From assembly GCA_003445715.1 (NCBI GenBank), contig DMCS01000042.1:1-7740 (forward strand): a stretch of 7,740 nucleotides of DNA, in the 5' to 3' direction. This document shows positions 1-6,502 of this stretch, one piece after another. Source of the DNA: Candidatus Mesolinea sp. Its GTDB lineage: Bacteria; Chloroflexota; Anaerolineae; Anaerolineales; Anaerolineaceae. The notes beneath the pieces are model-generated. The model was not told the origin of the DNA and did not search any database. It saw nothing but the letters and a program-made list of their open reading frames with translations. Each line of letters opens with the position of its first letter. The stretch's first letter is position 1. The translations under genes and the position numbers were made by a program.

Positions 1-31
1 CGTTAAATTCAGGAATACCTGATACCTTCCA

Positions 32-61
32 CTCCTGCCCGCCCAAGGCGGCCTACAGGAG
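32..61 (+). promoter_or_regulatory. Leader hairpin upstream of rpsF, candidate S6:S18 autoregulatory element
   Basis: Seen: CTCCTG (32-37) pairs with CAGGAG (56-61). Inside it CCGCC (39-43) pairs with GGCGG (47-51) around a three-base loop. C38 and CCTA (52-55) are left as an asymmetric internal loop. Known: rpsF leaders in many bacteria carry a hairpin with a CCG trinucleotide bound by the S6:S18 complex, which represses its own mRNA. Inference: position and CCG content fit such an element. However, in the simplest fold the CCG at 39-41 is paired, so the match to the published motif is uncertain. No clear promoter is visible in bases 1-31, so transcription probably starts upstream of the window. 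Confidence 0.45.
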
Positions 62-73
62 CAAACCCGAGGA

Positions 74-79
74 AAGGAG
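74..79 (+). promoter_or_regulatory. Shine-Dalgarno of rpsF
   Basis: AAGGAG lies 9 nt before the ATG at 89 and fixes that start. The same AGGAGC hexamer occurs upstream at 57-62 as the 3' arm of the leader hairpin. The site also sits in the loop of a weak four-pair hairpin, GAGG (69-72) with CCTC (80-83). Confidence 0.8.
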
Positions 80-88
80 CCTCAAATT

Positions 89-373
89 ATGCGTGAATAT
101 GAATTAGTTTACATCATCCAGGCAGACCTGGACGATGCCACGATTGATGGCATTGTGGAAAACATTGAAACCTTGATCAAGAATAGTAATGGTGTAATTG
201 ACAAGGTCGATCGTTGGGGGAAACGCAAATTGGCGTATCCCATTCGCAAAATGAATGAGGGATATTATGTCTGTGTGAATTTCAAGTTCGAACCAGACCA
301 AGTTGCCAACCTCAAGCGTTCTTTAGGATTCAACGAGAACGTTTTACGTTATATCATTGTTAAAAAGGCATAG
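89..373 (+). CDS. rpsF: Small ribosomal subunit protein bS6
   Basis: Ribosomal protein S6 sits on the platform of the 30S subunit, where it forms a heterodimer with S18 and binds the central domain of 16S rRNA. The 94-residue product has the usual family length and lacks the acidic C-terminal tail found in some proteobacteria. The first strand MREYELVYII, the block WGKRKLAYPIRKMNEGYYV (residues 43-61) and the final strand NENVLRYII (82-90) are typical S6 segments. The start is fixed by AAGGAG 9 nt upstream. It is first in the visible operon, with rpsR 11 nt downstream. Expression may be controlled by the hairpin in its leader (inference). Nothing in the coding sequence is unusual. Confidence 0.97.
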   Translation: MREYELVYIIQADLDDATIDGIVENIETLIKNSNGVIDKVDRWGKRKLAYPIRKMNEGYYVCVNFKFEPDQVANLKRSLGFNENVLRYIIVKKA

Positions 374-384
374 AAAGGATTAAG

Positions 385-660
385 ATGACCGATTACAAAC
401 CTAATGGCAATGGCTCTAGCCGCCGTTATTATTCTAAACCCAAATATTGTCAGTTTTGCACCGATAAAAACCTAGTGATTGACTACAAGAACACCGAACT
501 ACTCATGCGTTTTATCAACGAGACGGGAAAAATTCGTCCCCGTCGGCAAACTGGCACTTGCGCCAAACATCAACGGGAAGTCGCTCAGGCAATTAAGAAT
601 GCCCGTCATATCGCCCTCATCCCCTTTACGGGCGACGTATGGCCTGACTCGAATTCGTAG
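385..660 (+). CDS. rpsR: Small ribosomal subunit protein bS18, zinc-binding (C+) type
   Basis: S18 is the partner of S6 on the 30S platform. The 91-residue protein has a Ser/Arg/Tyr-rich N-terminal tail, then CQFC (Cys22, Cys25), a central IDYKNTELLMRFI segment, GKIRPRRQTGTC (Cys59) and KHQR with His62. The block ends in IKNARHIALIPFT. Two cysteines plus a later Cys and His match the zinc-containing C+ form of S18. Many bacteria carry a Cys-less paralogue used under zinc limitation, and none is seen here. GAAAGGA (373-379) overlaps the rpsF stop and lies 5 nt before the ATG. The gene follows rpsF directly, without the ssb that often separates the pair. The C-terminal DVWPDSNS extends slightly beyond the conserved core. 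Confidence 0.97.
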   Translation: MTDYKPNGNGSSRRYYSKPKYCQFCTDKNLVIDYKNTELLMRFINETGKIRPRRQTGTCAKHQREVAQAIKNARHIALIPFTGDVWPDSNS

Positions 661-663
661 GAG
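658..663 (+). promoter_or_regulatory. Shine-Dalgarno of the PPIase gene, overlapping the rpsR stop
   Basis: TAGGAG contains the rpsR stop codon TAG (658-660) and lies 9 nt before the ATG at 673. The overlap suggests that translation of the foldase is tied to that of S18 on one mRNA. Confidence 0.7.
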
Positions 664-672
664 TAAGCCAGT

Positions 673-2046
673 ATGGCTAAAAAGACTGTTCCACCCAAGC
701 AGGTTACGAAAAAACACGTCGCCAAACAGGAAAAAGAAGCGCGGCAAATGCGTCTTATCCTAACAGGAGCGATTGTAGTTGCTGTCATCGTGGTGGTTTT
801 ACTTGGCTACGTTCTCATTGATCGGTTTGTGGTTGCGCCCAATAAGGTAATCGCTTCGGTAGGGGAGCAAACGATTAGGGTTCGAGAGTTTGAACCGATG
901 GTCAAATACACCCGTTTGAACATGATTAATTTGGCTAACAACTACTATTATTATTATCAAATGTTTGGCAGCTATGGTGAGTTGTTCCTGACGTCCGCGC
1001 AGGATTTGGTCATTTCTCTCAATGACCCAATTTCCATCGGCGAGCAAGTTTTAAACACAATGATCGAAGATATTTTGATAGAAGAAGAAGCAGCCAAACG
1101 GGGTATTACTATCACGGATGAAGAGCTCGCCCAAGCTATGCAGGAAGCCTTTAACTTCTATCCTGTAGGGACACCAACACCAACAGTTACACCTACACCA
1201 GTAAATACCCCAACAATGTCCCTCACTGAATTTGCACTTATCCAACCCACGGATACGCCCACGCCTCTTCCAACGGCAACTTCTACGCCAGAAGGTTGGG
1301 AACCGACCAATACCGTAACACCAACACTAGAGGTTACCCCAACTTCTGCTCCAGAGACATTAGATGCGACACCAACGGAAGAACCAACCGTCACAAGTGT
1401 GCCAACAATCACGCCTACCCCAACAACCTATACGACGCAAATCTATGGCACCAACCTCAAAGACTATTACTACAACCTCAAAAGCTATGGCATTCCCACA
1501 GATGTCGTCGAGAAGTCGACGCGTGCTTCGTTGCTTCGCGAGAAGGTAATGGAAGCAATTACCGCTGATCTTGAACCAAAGCAGTTACAAGTCCACGCGC
1601 GGCATATTCTGGTTGCGACAGAATCCGAGGCGAACACGGTGCTAGAACTGCTCAAAAACGGCGAAGATTGGAATAATCTAGCCGCTAACTACTCCACAGA
1701 TACCGCTACCAAAGATAACGGCGGTGATTTGGGCTGGTTTGGTAAAGGCCAGATGGTGGCAGAGTTTGAAGAGGCTGCTTTTGCCTTGGAACCTGGGCAG
1801 GTTAGTGACCCAGTCAAAACCGAATACGGTTACCATATTATCCAGTCCCTCGCCAAGGGCGAAAATTACCTCAACGCAACCGATTTTGAGAATTACAAGA
1901 CCACTACATTCAACAATTGGCTGCAAGATTTGCGCGACTCGCGCACGGATATCATCATAGAACCCGATTGGACTGAGTACGTCCCGACTACACCGGCCGT
2001 GCCAAGCTCACTCCAAAATGCAGTCTTCAACCCAACACCCCAGTAA
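673..2046 (+). CDS. Membrane-anchored SurA/PrsA-like peptidyl-prolyl cis-trans isomerase (parvulin)
   Basis: Probably a foldase acting outside the cytoplasmic membrane on secreted proteins. Layout of the 457 residues: a Lys-rich cytoplasmic tail (1-26); one uncleaved transmembrane anchor (about 27-49) with no lipobox; a SurA_N-like chaperone region starting at ASVGEQTIRVREFE (61-74); a Thr/Pro-rich linker (about 165-253); the rest of the chaperone region (to about 300); one parvulin domain (about 304-396); and a short Pro/Thr tail. Parvulin signatures are VHARHILV (307-314), GGDLGWFGKGQM (350-361), FEEAAFAL (365-372) and YGYHII (385-390). A five-tyrosine run lies at 91-95. The gene starts 12 nt after rpsR and ends at a terminator, so it is cotranscribed with the ribosomal genes. 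This is unusual company for a secretion foldase. Family assignment is firm; client proteins are unknown. Confidence 0.9.
   Translation: MAKKTVPPKQVTKKHVAKQEKEARQMRLILTGAIVVAVIVVVLLGYVLIDRFVVAPNKVIASVGEQTIRVREFEPMVKYTRLNMINLANNYYYYYQMFGSYGELFLTSAQDLVISLNDPISIGEQVLNTMIEDILIEEEAAKRGITITDEELAQAMQEAFNFYPVGTPTPTVTPTPVNTPTMSLTEFALIQPTDTPTPLPTATSTPEGWEPTNTVTPTLEVTPTSAPETLDATPTEEPTVTSVPTITPTPTTYTTQIYGTNLKDYYYNLKSYGIPTDVVEKSTRASLLREKVMEAITADLEPKQLQVHARHILVATESEANTVLELLKNGEDWNNLAANYSTDTATKDNGGDLGWFGKGQMVAEFEEAAFALEPGQVSDPVKTEYGYHIIQSLAKGENYLNATDFENYKTTTFNNWLQDLRDSRTDIIIEPDWTEYVPTTPAVPSSLQNAVFNPTPQ
1165..1431 (+). repeat. Thr/Pro-rich low-complexity linker coding segment
   Basis: This stretch encodes about 89 residues dominated by Thr and Pro, with TPTPT-like runs near both ends and mostly ACA/ACG and CCA/CCC codons. 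It reads as an imperfect degenerate repeat rather than an exact tandem array. It lies inside the chaperone region of the PPIase, before the parvulin domain, and is predicted to be an extended, disordered extracytoplasmic spacer that could be O-glycosylated (inference). Confidence 0.75.
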
Positions 2047-2065
2047 TAGTCGATTACTTGATATC

Positions 2066-2098
2066 AAAAGAGGCTAACTATTTTCGTTAGCCTCTTTT
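2066..2098. terminator. Bidirectional Rho-independent terminator between converging operons
   Basis: AAAAGAGGCTAAC (2066-2078) pairs perfectly over 13 bp with GTTAGCCTCTTTT (2086-2098) around the 7-nt loop TATTTTC. A run of six T (2095-2100) follows on the plus strand, and the minus-strand reading ends in four T. It lies 19 nt after the PPIase stop and 22 nt beyond the smc stop, so it can end transcription of both operons. Confidence 0.9.
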
Positions 2099-2120
2099 TT
2101 ATCAGGTCAAAGGCTTAAAC

Positions 2121-5100
2121 TTACTTAAGGAAGGCATCGTCAACATCTTCCAGCTGCAAGCTCATTACCTGGCTGACACCGTCCTTACCCATCGTCACGC
2201 CGTATATTACATCGGCAGCTTGGACTGTATTGCGGTTATGTGTGATCAACAAAAATTGCGTATCATTCGAAAGGTCTTTAAGTAAATCAATAAACCTGCC
2301 CACATTCGATTCGTCCATCATCGCATCGACCTCATCCAAGATACAGAATGGCGTTGGCGAGATTTTGAGAAGCGCAAAAACGAGTGCTACAGCAGTAAGG
2401 CTGCGCTCGCCACCCGAAAGTAAAACTAACCCTTGCTCACGTTTGCCAGGTAAACGCGCTTCAATTTCGATACCTCCCTCTAAAGGGGCGTTTTTATCCG
2501 AAAGAATTAACCGTGCAGAGCCGCCATTGAACAATCGCGTAAAAATGCGCGAAAACTCAGCACTAACGGCTTTAAATGTTTCCAGAAATTCATGTTCCAT
2601 AACTTCATCGAGCTCTTTGACAATCCGCTCAAGGTCACTGATAGCTGCCTCCAGGTCTGCGATCTGACTGATGAAGTTATCGTAGCGGGCTTTCGTTTCT
2701 TGATATTCTTTTTCCGCTTCCACATTCACCACACCAATGCGGCGCAGTTGTGCTTTGAGCCCTTTAATTTCCTCCTCCGTCGTATCAGGTGGCGTGAGTC
2801 TTGTCCGCAATGAATCTACCGAAAAATCTTGAAATGGTAGTGGCGTAGGATTGATGCTCTCACCTTGGTATTCCAGCTGAATAAGACCAAAATCATTCTC
2901 AATGCGGTTTCGCAGCGAATCCAGTCTCTCCTGTTTGCGGCTAACCTCAAGTTGAAAATGCGTGAGTTGACGTTCATTCACGCTGAGTTCTTGGCGTAAT
3001 TCTTCTTCTTGACTGAGGATTTCATGATAGTGGGATTCTAGTTGCGAAAGTTCTTGTTGCTGTGTTTCCAATTGTTCAGCTTTCAGCGCATCAATCTGCT
3101 GATTGAGCTTTTCAACCGCTTGATTTAGCCTGGCTTTTTGTTCCGTGAGCTCACGGAGAGCTAGATCCGCTTCTTCTTTGCGCTTGGTCAGCTGTTGAAG
3201 GCGCTGTTCATCGCCGGCAAGTCGTTGTTGTAATGCTTTTTGAGTGGCCGCTTCGTGCTCAAGAGCCTGCTGCGCTACCCGGATCTCCATGTGTAAATAT
3301 TGATATTGATGCTCGCTATCTTCAATCGAGTGCTCAGTCTGCATCTGCTTAACTTTTTCTAATTTGGATTGTGCAGCTTCAATATCTGCCTGATTTTTAA
3401 CTTCCTGCTCATCGAGAGCGAGGCGTTCTGCTTCTAACTTAGAAGTCTGCTGCTGATTTTCCTGGACCTGACCCTCAATCCACTTCTTACGGCTGCTAAG
3501 CTTATCTAAAGCGACTGCAGCAGCAGCCACTTCCTTGTGGATTTGTTGCATCTGCATGGTTAGAAATCTCAAGCTTGCTTGATTTTCGGTGATGAGCTGC
3601 TCATATTGATAAATTTCTTGCTGGATTTTTTCTTCCAGCTCTTTAGCTTCTTCCCAAGAGGAATCCACTTCAGAAAGCGTCGTTTCTAACTCTTTTGCCT
3701 TGCGAATATAGCTTACCTTTCCTGAAGGGCGTAATTTCCCTACAATAGCAATGCCGTTCTTCAACAAGACCTGACCGTCCAGGGTTACCAAATGGTAGTT
3801 CTCACGAACGCTCTCGGGCAGGCTGAAAAGGCTGTCGATTGAATCCACCACCAGAAAGTCACCAAGCATCCGTTGAATAATCGGTGCTAACCGCTGCGGG
3901 TAATTCACCAACTCCGCAGCTACCCCAATGATGGCATCGTTGGATGGCGGCTCACCTTGTTGCTTGATTTTGTTCCCCTTACCGCTTGCAATTGCAACCT
4001 TCTCATTGACACTAGCTGCAATATCCTTAAGGAGCGTTTCATCCAGTTCTCCTTCTTCTAAAACCAGCAAATCAATCGCTTCACCAAAGGCAGCAGTAAT
4101 AGCTTGCTCGTACTTCTCAGGGACTTCTAACTTAGTGGCGAGGTCGATAAAACCCTTTCCGTGCTGGTGGTATTTTACGTTTTTCAGTACAGCTTTTGCC
4201 CCTTCAGAAAACCCTGAAAGGCTCTCCTGCGATTGCCGCAGCAATTCGATTTGATTAGTGAGCTTATTTCTCTCCAAGTTCAACCGATTAATTTGGCTGC
4301 TAACCTGCTCCTGCTGGTGCTTGATGTCCGCCTGGTGATCCTGTAATTCCTTGAGTTTTTGCTCCAGACGGCCGACTTCCTCATCGACTGCCTGTTGCTT
4401 CTCCTGCAAAGCTCGATACGCTTGCATTGCCTCTTTTTCTTCCTGTTGCAGTCTTTGCGCCGCAGCTTGATTCGTGCTGATGCTTTTTTGCAGCGCATTC
4501 ATGCGTTCAACAATTTCACTTTTGCGGGTTTTAATCACAATAGATTCTTTTTCAGTATCAATCAACCGGTTCTGTAGTTGAGAATGTTGCGCATCTAAAG
4601 CCTTCTTTTGGCTTCTTGCTTCGTTGAGTTGCGCCTCCACTTGTGTGAACTGGGTTTGTAGCTGTGCTAGTTCCTGTGTTTTTAGGTCAATCTCCGACTG
4701 TGTTGCCTTTAGGCTGTTCTGTTCAGATTTAATAGTCTCGCCCAGTTTCGAAAGATCTGTTTCAAGTTGGTCCTTTTCGCGGCTTAGCAACCTTTCTCGC
4801 TCTTCCAAAATAGCAATTTGGTAATTTTTAGCCTGAACTTGATTATGGTAAGCGCTAAGTTGCTCATGCAAAGCGTTTACTGCATCTCTTTGGGTGGCAA
4901 GTTTTACCTTAAGCGCTTCGGCTTCGGCATGGACAAAATCAACTTGGGCTTGGCTTTTATTACTAGCTTCCTGAACTGTGTTCAGTTGTGCTTTGGCTCC
5001 AGCCAGCTCTTCTTGAGCTTTATACCAGTAGTATCCATACCATTGGCGCAGTTTGCTCTGCAAGTTTTCTTGGATGGTAAGGTATTCCCGCGCACGCGCT

Positions 5101-5732
5101 GCCTGTTTTTCCAAGTTCCTTAGGCGCGGCTTGATCTCATCTAGGATATCCTGCGCACGTTCGAGGTTGCGTTGCGTTGCTTCTAAACGTTTTAGTGCCT
5201 CCTCTTTGCGCGTACGGTAGAGCCCGATGCCGGCAGCCTCTTCAAACAGCTTACTGCGCTCGTCTGGACGGATTGAGAGGGCTAAGTCCACTAAGCCTTG
5301 ACCAATAATTGTATAAGTGCGTTCACTGAGACCAGTTTTTGCCAGCAACTCGTAAAAATCTTTCAGACGGACGCGCTGATTATTTAGCAGGTATTCATTG
5401 GTTCCATCCCGATAAGCCCGACGGGTAAGTACTACTTCACTATAATCGATGGGCAGCCAGTTATCCTCATTATTAAATGTGATGGAGACGGAAGCCATGC
5501 CAGCACGAGCGCGCTGCTCTGAGCCATTGTAAATCATGTCTTCCGTTTTCTTTGCACGCAGCAGCGAGTAAGATTGCTCCCCTAATACCCAGCGGATGGC
5601 ATCCGCCACGTTTGACTTGCCCGATCCATTAGGTCCTACAATGGCAGTTACACGTGCAGGGAAATCAAAAATCGTCTTTTGAGCAAAGGTTTTATAGCCA
5701 TTTAATTCCAGCGATGCAAGTTTGATCGGCAT
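2121..5732 (-). CDS. smc: Chromosome segregation/condensation ATPase SMC
   Basis: SMC is the ATPase of the bacterial Smc-ScpAB condensin; it dimerises through its hinge and organises sister chromosomes on the nucleoid. The 1203 residues give the full family architecture. The N-terminal head has Walker A GPNGSGKS (33-40) and a Q-loop IGQGLVD (143-149). A first coiled coil runs about 171-508 and the hinge about 520-672. The returning coiled coil runs to about 1030. The C-terminal head has the signature LSGGERS (1105-1111), Walker B/D-loop ILDEVDA (1131-1137) and switch histidine His1165 in LITHNR. All ATPase motifs are intact. The hinge ends in LKNGIAIVGK rather than the usual glycine-rich GGxxTGG-like turn. 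The ATG shares its A with the rnc stop (TGATG), and GAGGA (5744-5740) is 7 nt upstream. It is the last gene of its operon; ftsY does not follow. Confidence 0.98.
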   Translation of the reverse strand: MPIKLASLELNGYKTFAQKTIFDFPARVTAIVGPNGSGKSNVADAIRWVLGEQSYSLLRAKKTEDMIYNGSEQRARAGMASVSITFNNEDNWLPIDYSEVVLTRRAYRDGTNEYLLNNQRVRLKDFYELLAKTGLSERTYTIIGQGLVDLALSIRPDERSKLFEEAAGIGLYRTRKEEALKRLEATQRNLERAQDILDEIKPRLRNLEKQAARAREYLTIQENLQSKLRQWYGYYWYKAQEELAGAKAQLNTVQEASNKSQAQVDFVHAEAEALKVKLATQRDAVNALHEQLSAYHNQVQAKNYQIAILEERERLLSREKDQLETDLSKLGETIKSEQNSLKATQSEIDLKTQELAQLQTQFTQVEAQLNEARSQKKALDAQHSQLQNRLIDTEKESIVIKTRKSEIVERMNALQKSISTNQAAAQRLQQEEKEAMQAYRALQEKQQAVDEEVGRLEQKLKELQDHQADIKHQQEQVSSQINRLNLERNKLTNQIELLRQSQESLSGFSEGAKAVLKNVKYHQHGKGFIDLATKLEVPEKYEQAITAAFGEAIDLLVLEEGELDETLLKDIAASVNEKVAIASGKGNKIKQQGEPPSNDAIIGVAAELVNYPQRLAPIIQRMLGDFLVVDSIDSLFSLPESVRENYHLVTLDGQVLLKNGIAIVGKLRPSGKVSYIRKAKELETTLSEVDSSWEEAKELEEKIQQEIYQYEQLITENQASLRFLTMQMQQIHKEVAAAAVALDKLSSRKKWIEGQVQENQQQTSKLEAERLALDEQEVKNQADIEAAQSKLEKVKQMQTEHSIEDSEHQYQYLHMEIRVAQQALEHEAATQKALQQRLAGDEQRLQQLTKRKEEADLALRELTEQKARLNQAVEKLNQQIDALKAEQLETQQQELSQLESHYHEILSQEEELRQELSVNERQLTHFQLEVSRKQERLDSLRNRIENDFGLIQLEYQGESINPTPLPFQDFSVDSLRTRLTPPDTTEEEIKGLKAQLRRIGVVNVEAEKEYQETKARYDNFISQIADLEAAISDLERIVKELDEVMEHEFLETFKAVSAEFSRIFTRLFNGGSARLILSDKNAPLEGGIEIEARLPGKREQGLVLLSGGERSLTAVALVFALLKISPTPFCILDEVDAMMDESNVGRFIDLLKDLSNDTQFLLITHNRNTVQAADVIYGVTMGKDGVSQVMSLQLEDVDDAFLK

Positions 5733-6472
5733 CAGCTAATCCTCAGACCCAATTTTAGCATCGCTGCTGAAGCTGCCGCTTTTTCAGCTAATTGCTTGCT
5801 ACCACCTGAACCTTGGGCAAGTTGCTCTCCGTTTACGCTCACCGAGACCTCAAAAACCTTATCATGGTCTGGACCACTTTCCCGCTCTAATACATATACC
5901 GGCGAGGCATACCCTTGTGCTTGTGCCCATTCTTGCAGGATGCTTTTGGGGTCTTCTTCAGCGTGACTTTGCAAAATTAGGTCAATTTGACTCTCCATCA
6001 TGGGGTAAAAGAAATCCTTTACCGTCTGAATATCCGTTCCTAAATAAATAGCAGCAATTAATGCTTCAAAGGCATCACACAAAATCGCTGTGCGATCACG
6101 CCCGCCAGCTAGTTCCTCCCCTTTTCCGAGCAGCAGCGCTGAGCCAAGGTCGATTTTCCTCGCAAAAAAAGCCAATTGCTCAGTATGCACCAAGGCAGAG
6201 CGCATTTTGGTCAGAAAGCCTTCATTTTTTTCGGGGAAACGATTGTAGAGCCATTCTGCCACTATGTAAGCAAGGATTGCGTCACCTAAAAATTCTAGGC
6301 GCTGATTATCCTCTAATACATCGCGGTTCTCGTTGAGATAAGAGCGATGCGTCAGAGCTCTTGTAAGCAATAATTCATCCGTAAAGTTTGCTGGCAGGCT
6401 CTCATAGAATCTGTCTGAGGCATGTTTATCAAGCATATATCTCCTATCCAGAGCTGCTTGATCGTCTGACAT
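5732..6472 (-). CDS. rnc: Ribonuclease III
   Basis: RNase III is the double-strand-specific endonuclease that separates 16S and 23S precursors from the rRNA transcript and cleaves structured mRNAs. It works as a dimer with Mg2+. Numbering below starts from a TTG at 6475, one codon before the chosen ATG. The nuclease domain (about 20-165) has the signature RLEFLGDAIL with Glu61 and Asp65, and a second acidic pair Asp134 and Glu137 in CDAFEALIAAIYL; all four catalytic positions are present. A double-stranded RNA-binding domain (about 174-243) starts at DPKSILQEWAQ and ends in GSKQLAEKAAASAAM. Total length of about 246 fits the family. The start is uncertain: ATG at 6472 has a weak AAGG 5 nt upstream, while ATG at 6436 has a better AGGAG but only 4 nt away. 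The stop overlaps the smc start. Confidence 0.96.
   Translation of the reverse strand: MSDDQAALDRRYMLDKHASDRFYESLPANFTDELLLTRALTHRSYLNENRDVLEDNQRLEFLGDAILAYIVAEWLYNRFPEKNEGFLTKMRSALVHTEQLAFFARKIDLGSALLLGKGEELAGGRDRTAILCDAFEALIAAIYLGTDIQTVKDFFYPMMESQIDLILQSHAEEDPKSILQEWAQAQGYASPVYVLERESGPDHDKVFEVSVSVNGEQLAQGSGGSKQLAEKAAASAAMLKLGLRIS
5740..5744 (-). promoter_or_regulatory. Shine-Dalgarno of smc inside the end of rnc
   Basis: GAGGA on the minus strand lies 7 nt before the smc ATG and within the last rnc codons. Together with the TGATG overlap at 5734-5730, it indicates translational coupling and fixes the smc start. Confidence 0.75.
6441..6445 (-). promoter_or_regulatory. Possible internal Shine-Dalgarno for a shorter RNase III
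   Basis: AGGAG on the minus strand, within a longer GGATAGGAG, lies 4 nt before an in-frame ATG at 6436-6434. Starting there would remove the first 12 or so residues, which belong to no conserved RNase III segment, and leave a 234-residue protein. The spacing is short, so both starts remain possible. Confidence 0.4.
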
Positions 6473-6502
6473 CAACGCCTTGATAGCAAACGATCCAGCA
6501 GT

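Noticed and set aside
479..763. Open frame spanning the rpsR-PPIase junction
   Set aside because: It overlaps two clear genes in another frame and its product is an Arg/Lys/Ser-rich sequence without family features.
1158..1412. Minus-strand open frame rich in Val, Gly and Ser opposite the PPIase
   Set aside because: It is the reverse-complement reading of the Thr/Pro-rich linker codons, which produces Gly/Val runs automatically. It has no identifiable domain.
2230..2667. Plus-strand open frame opposite the 3' part of smc
   Set aside because: It lies entirely inside the well-supported smc gene and has a Ser/Arg-rich composition with no recognisable motif. The same applies to the other plus-strand frames across 2507-5123.
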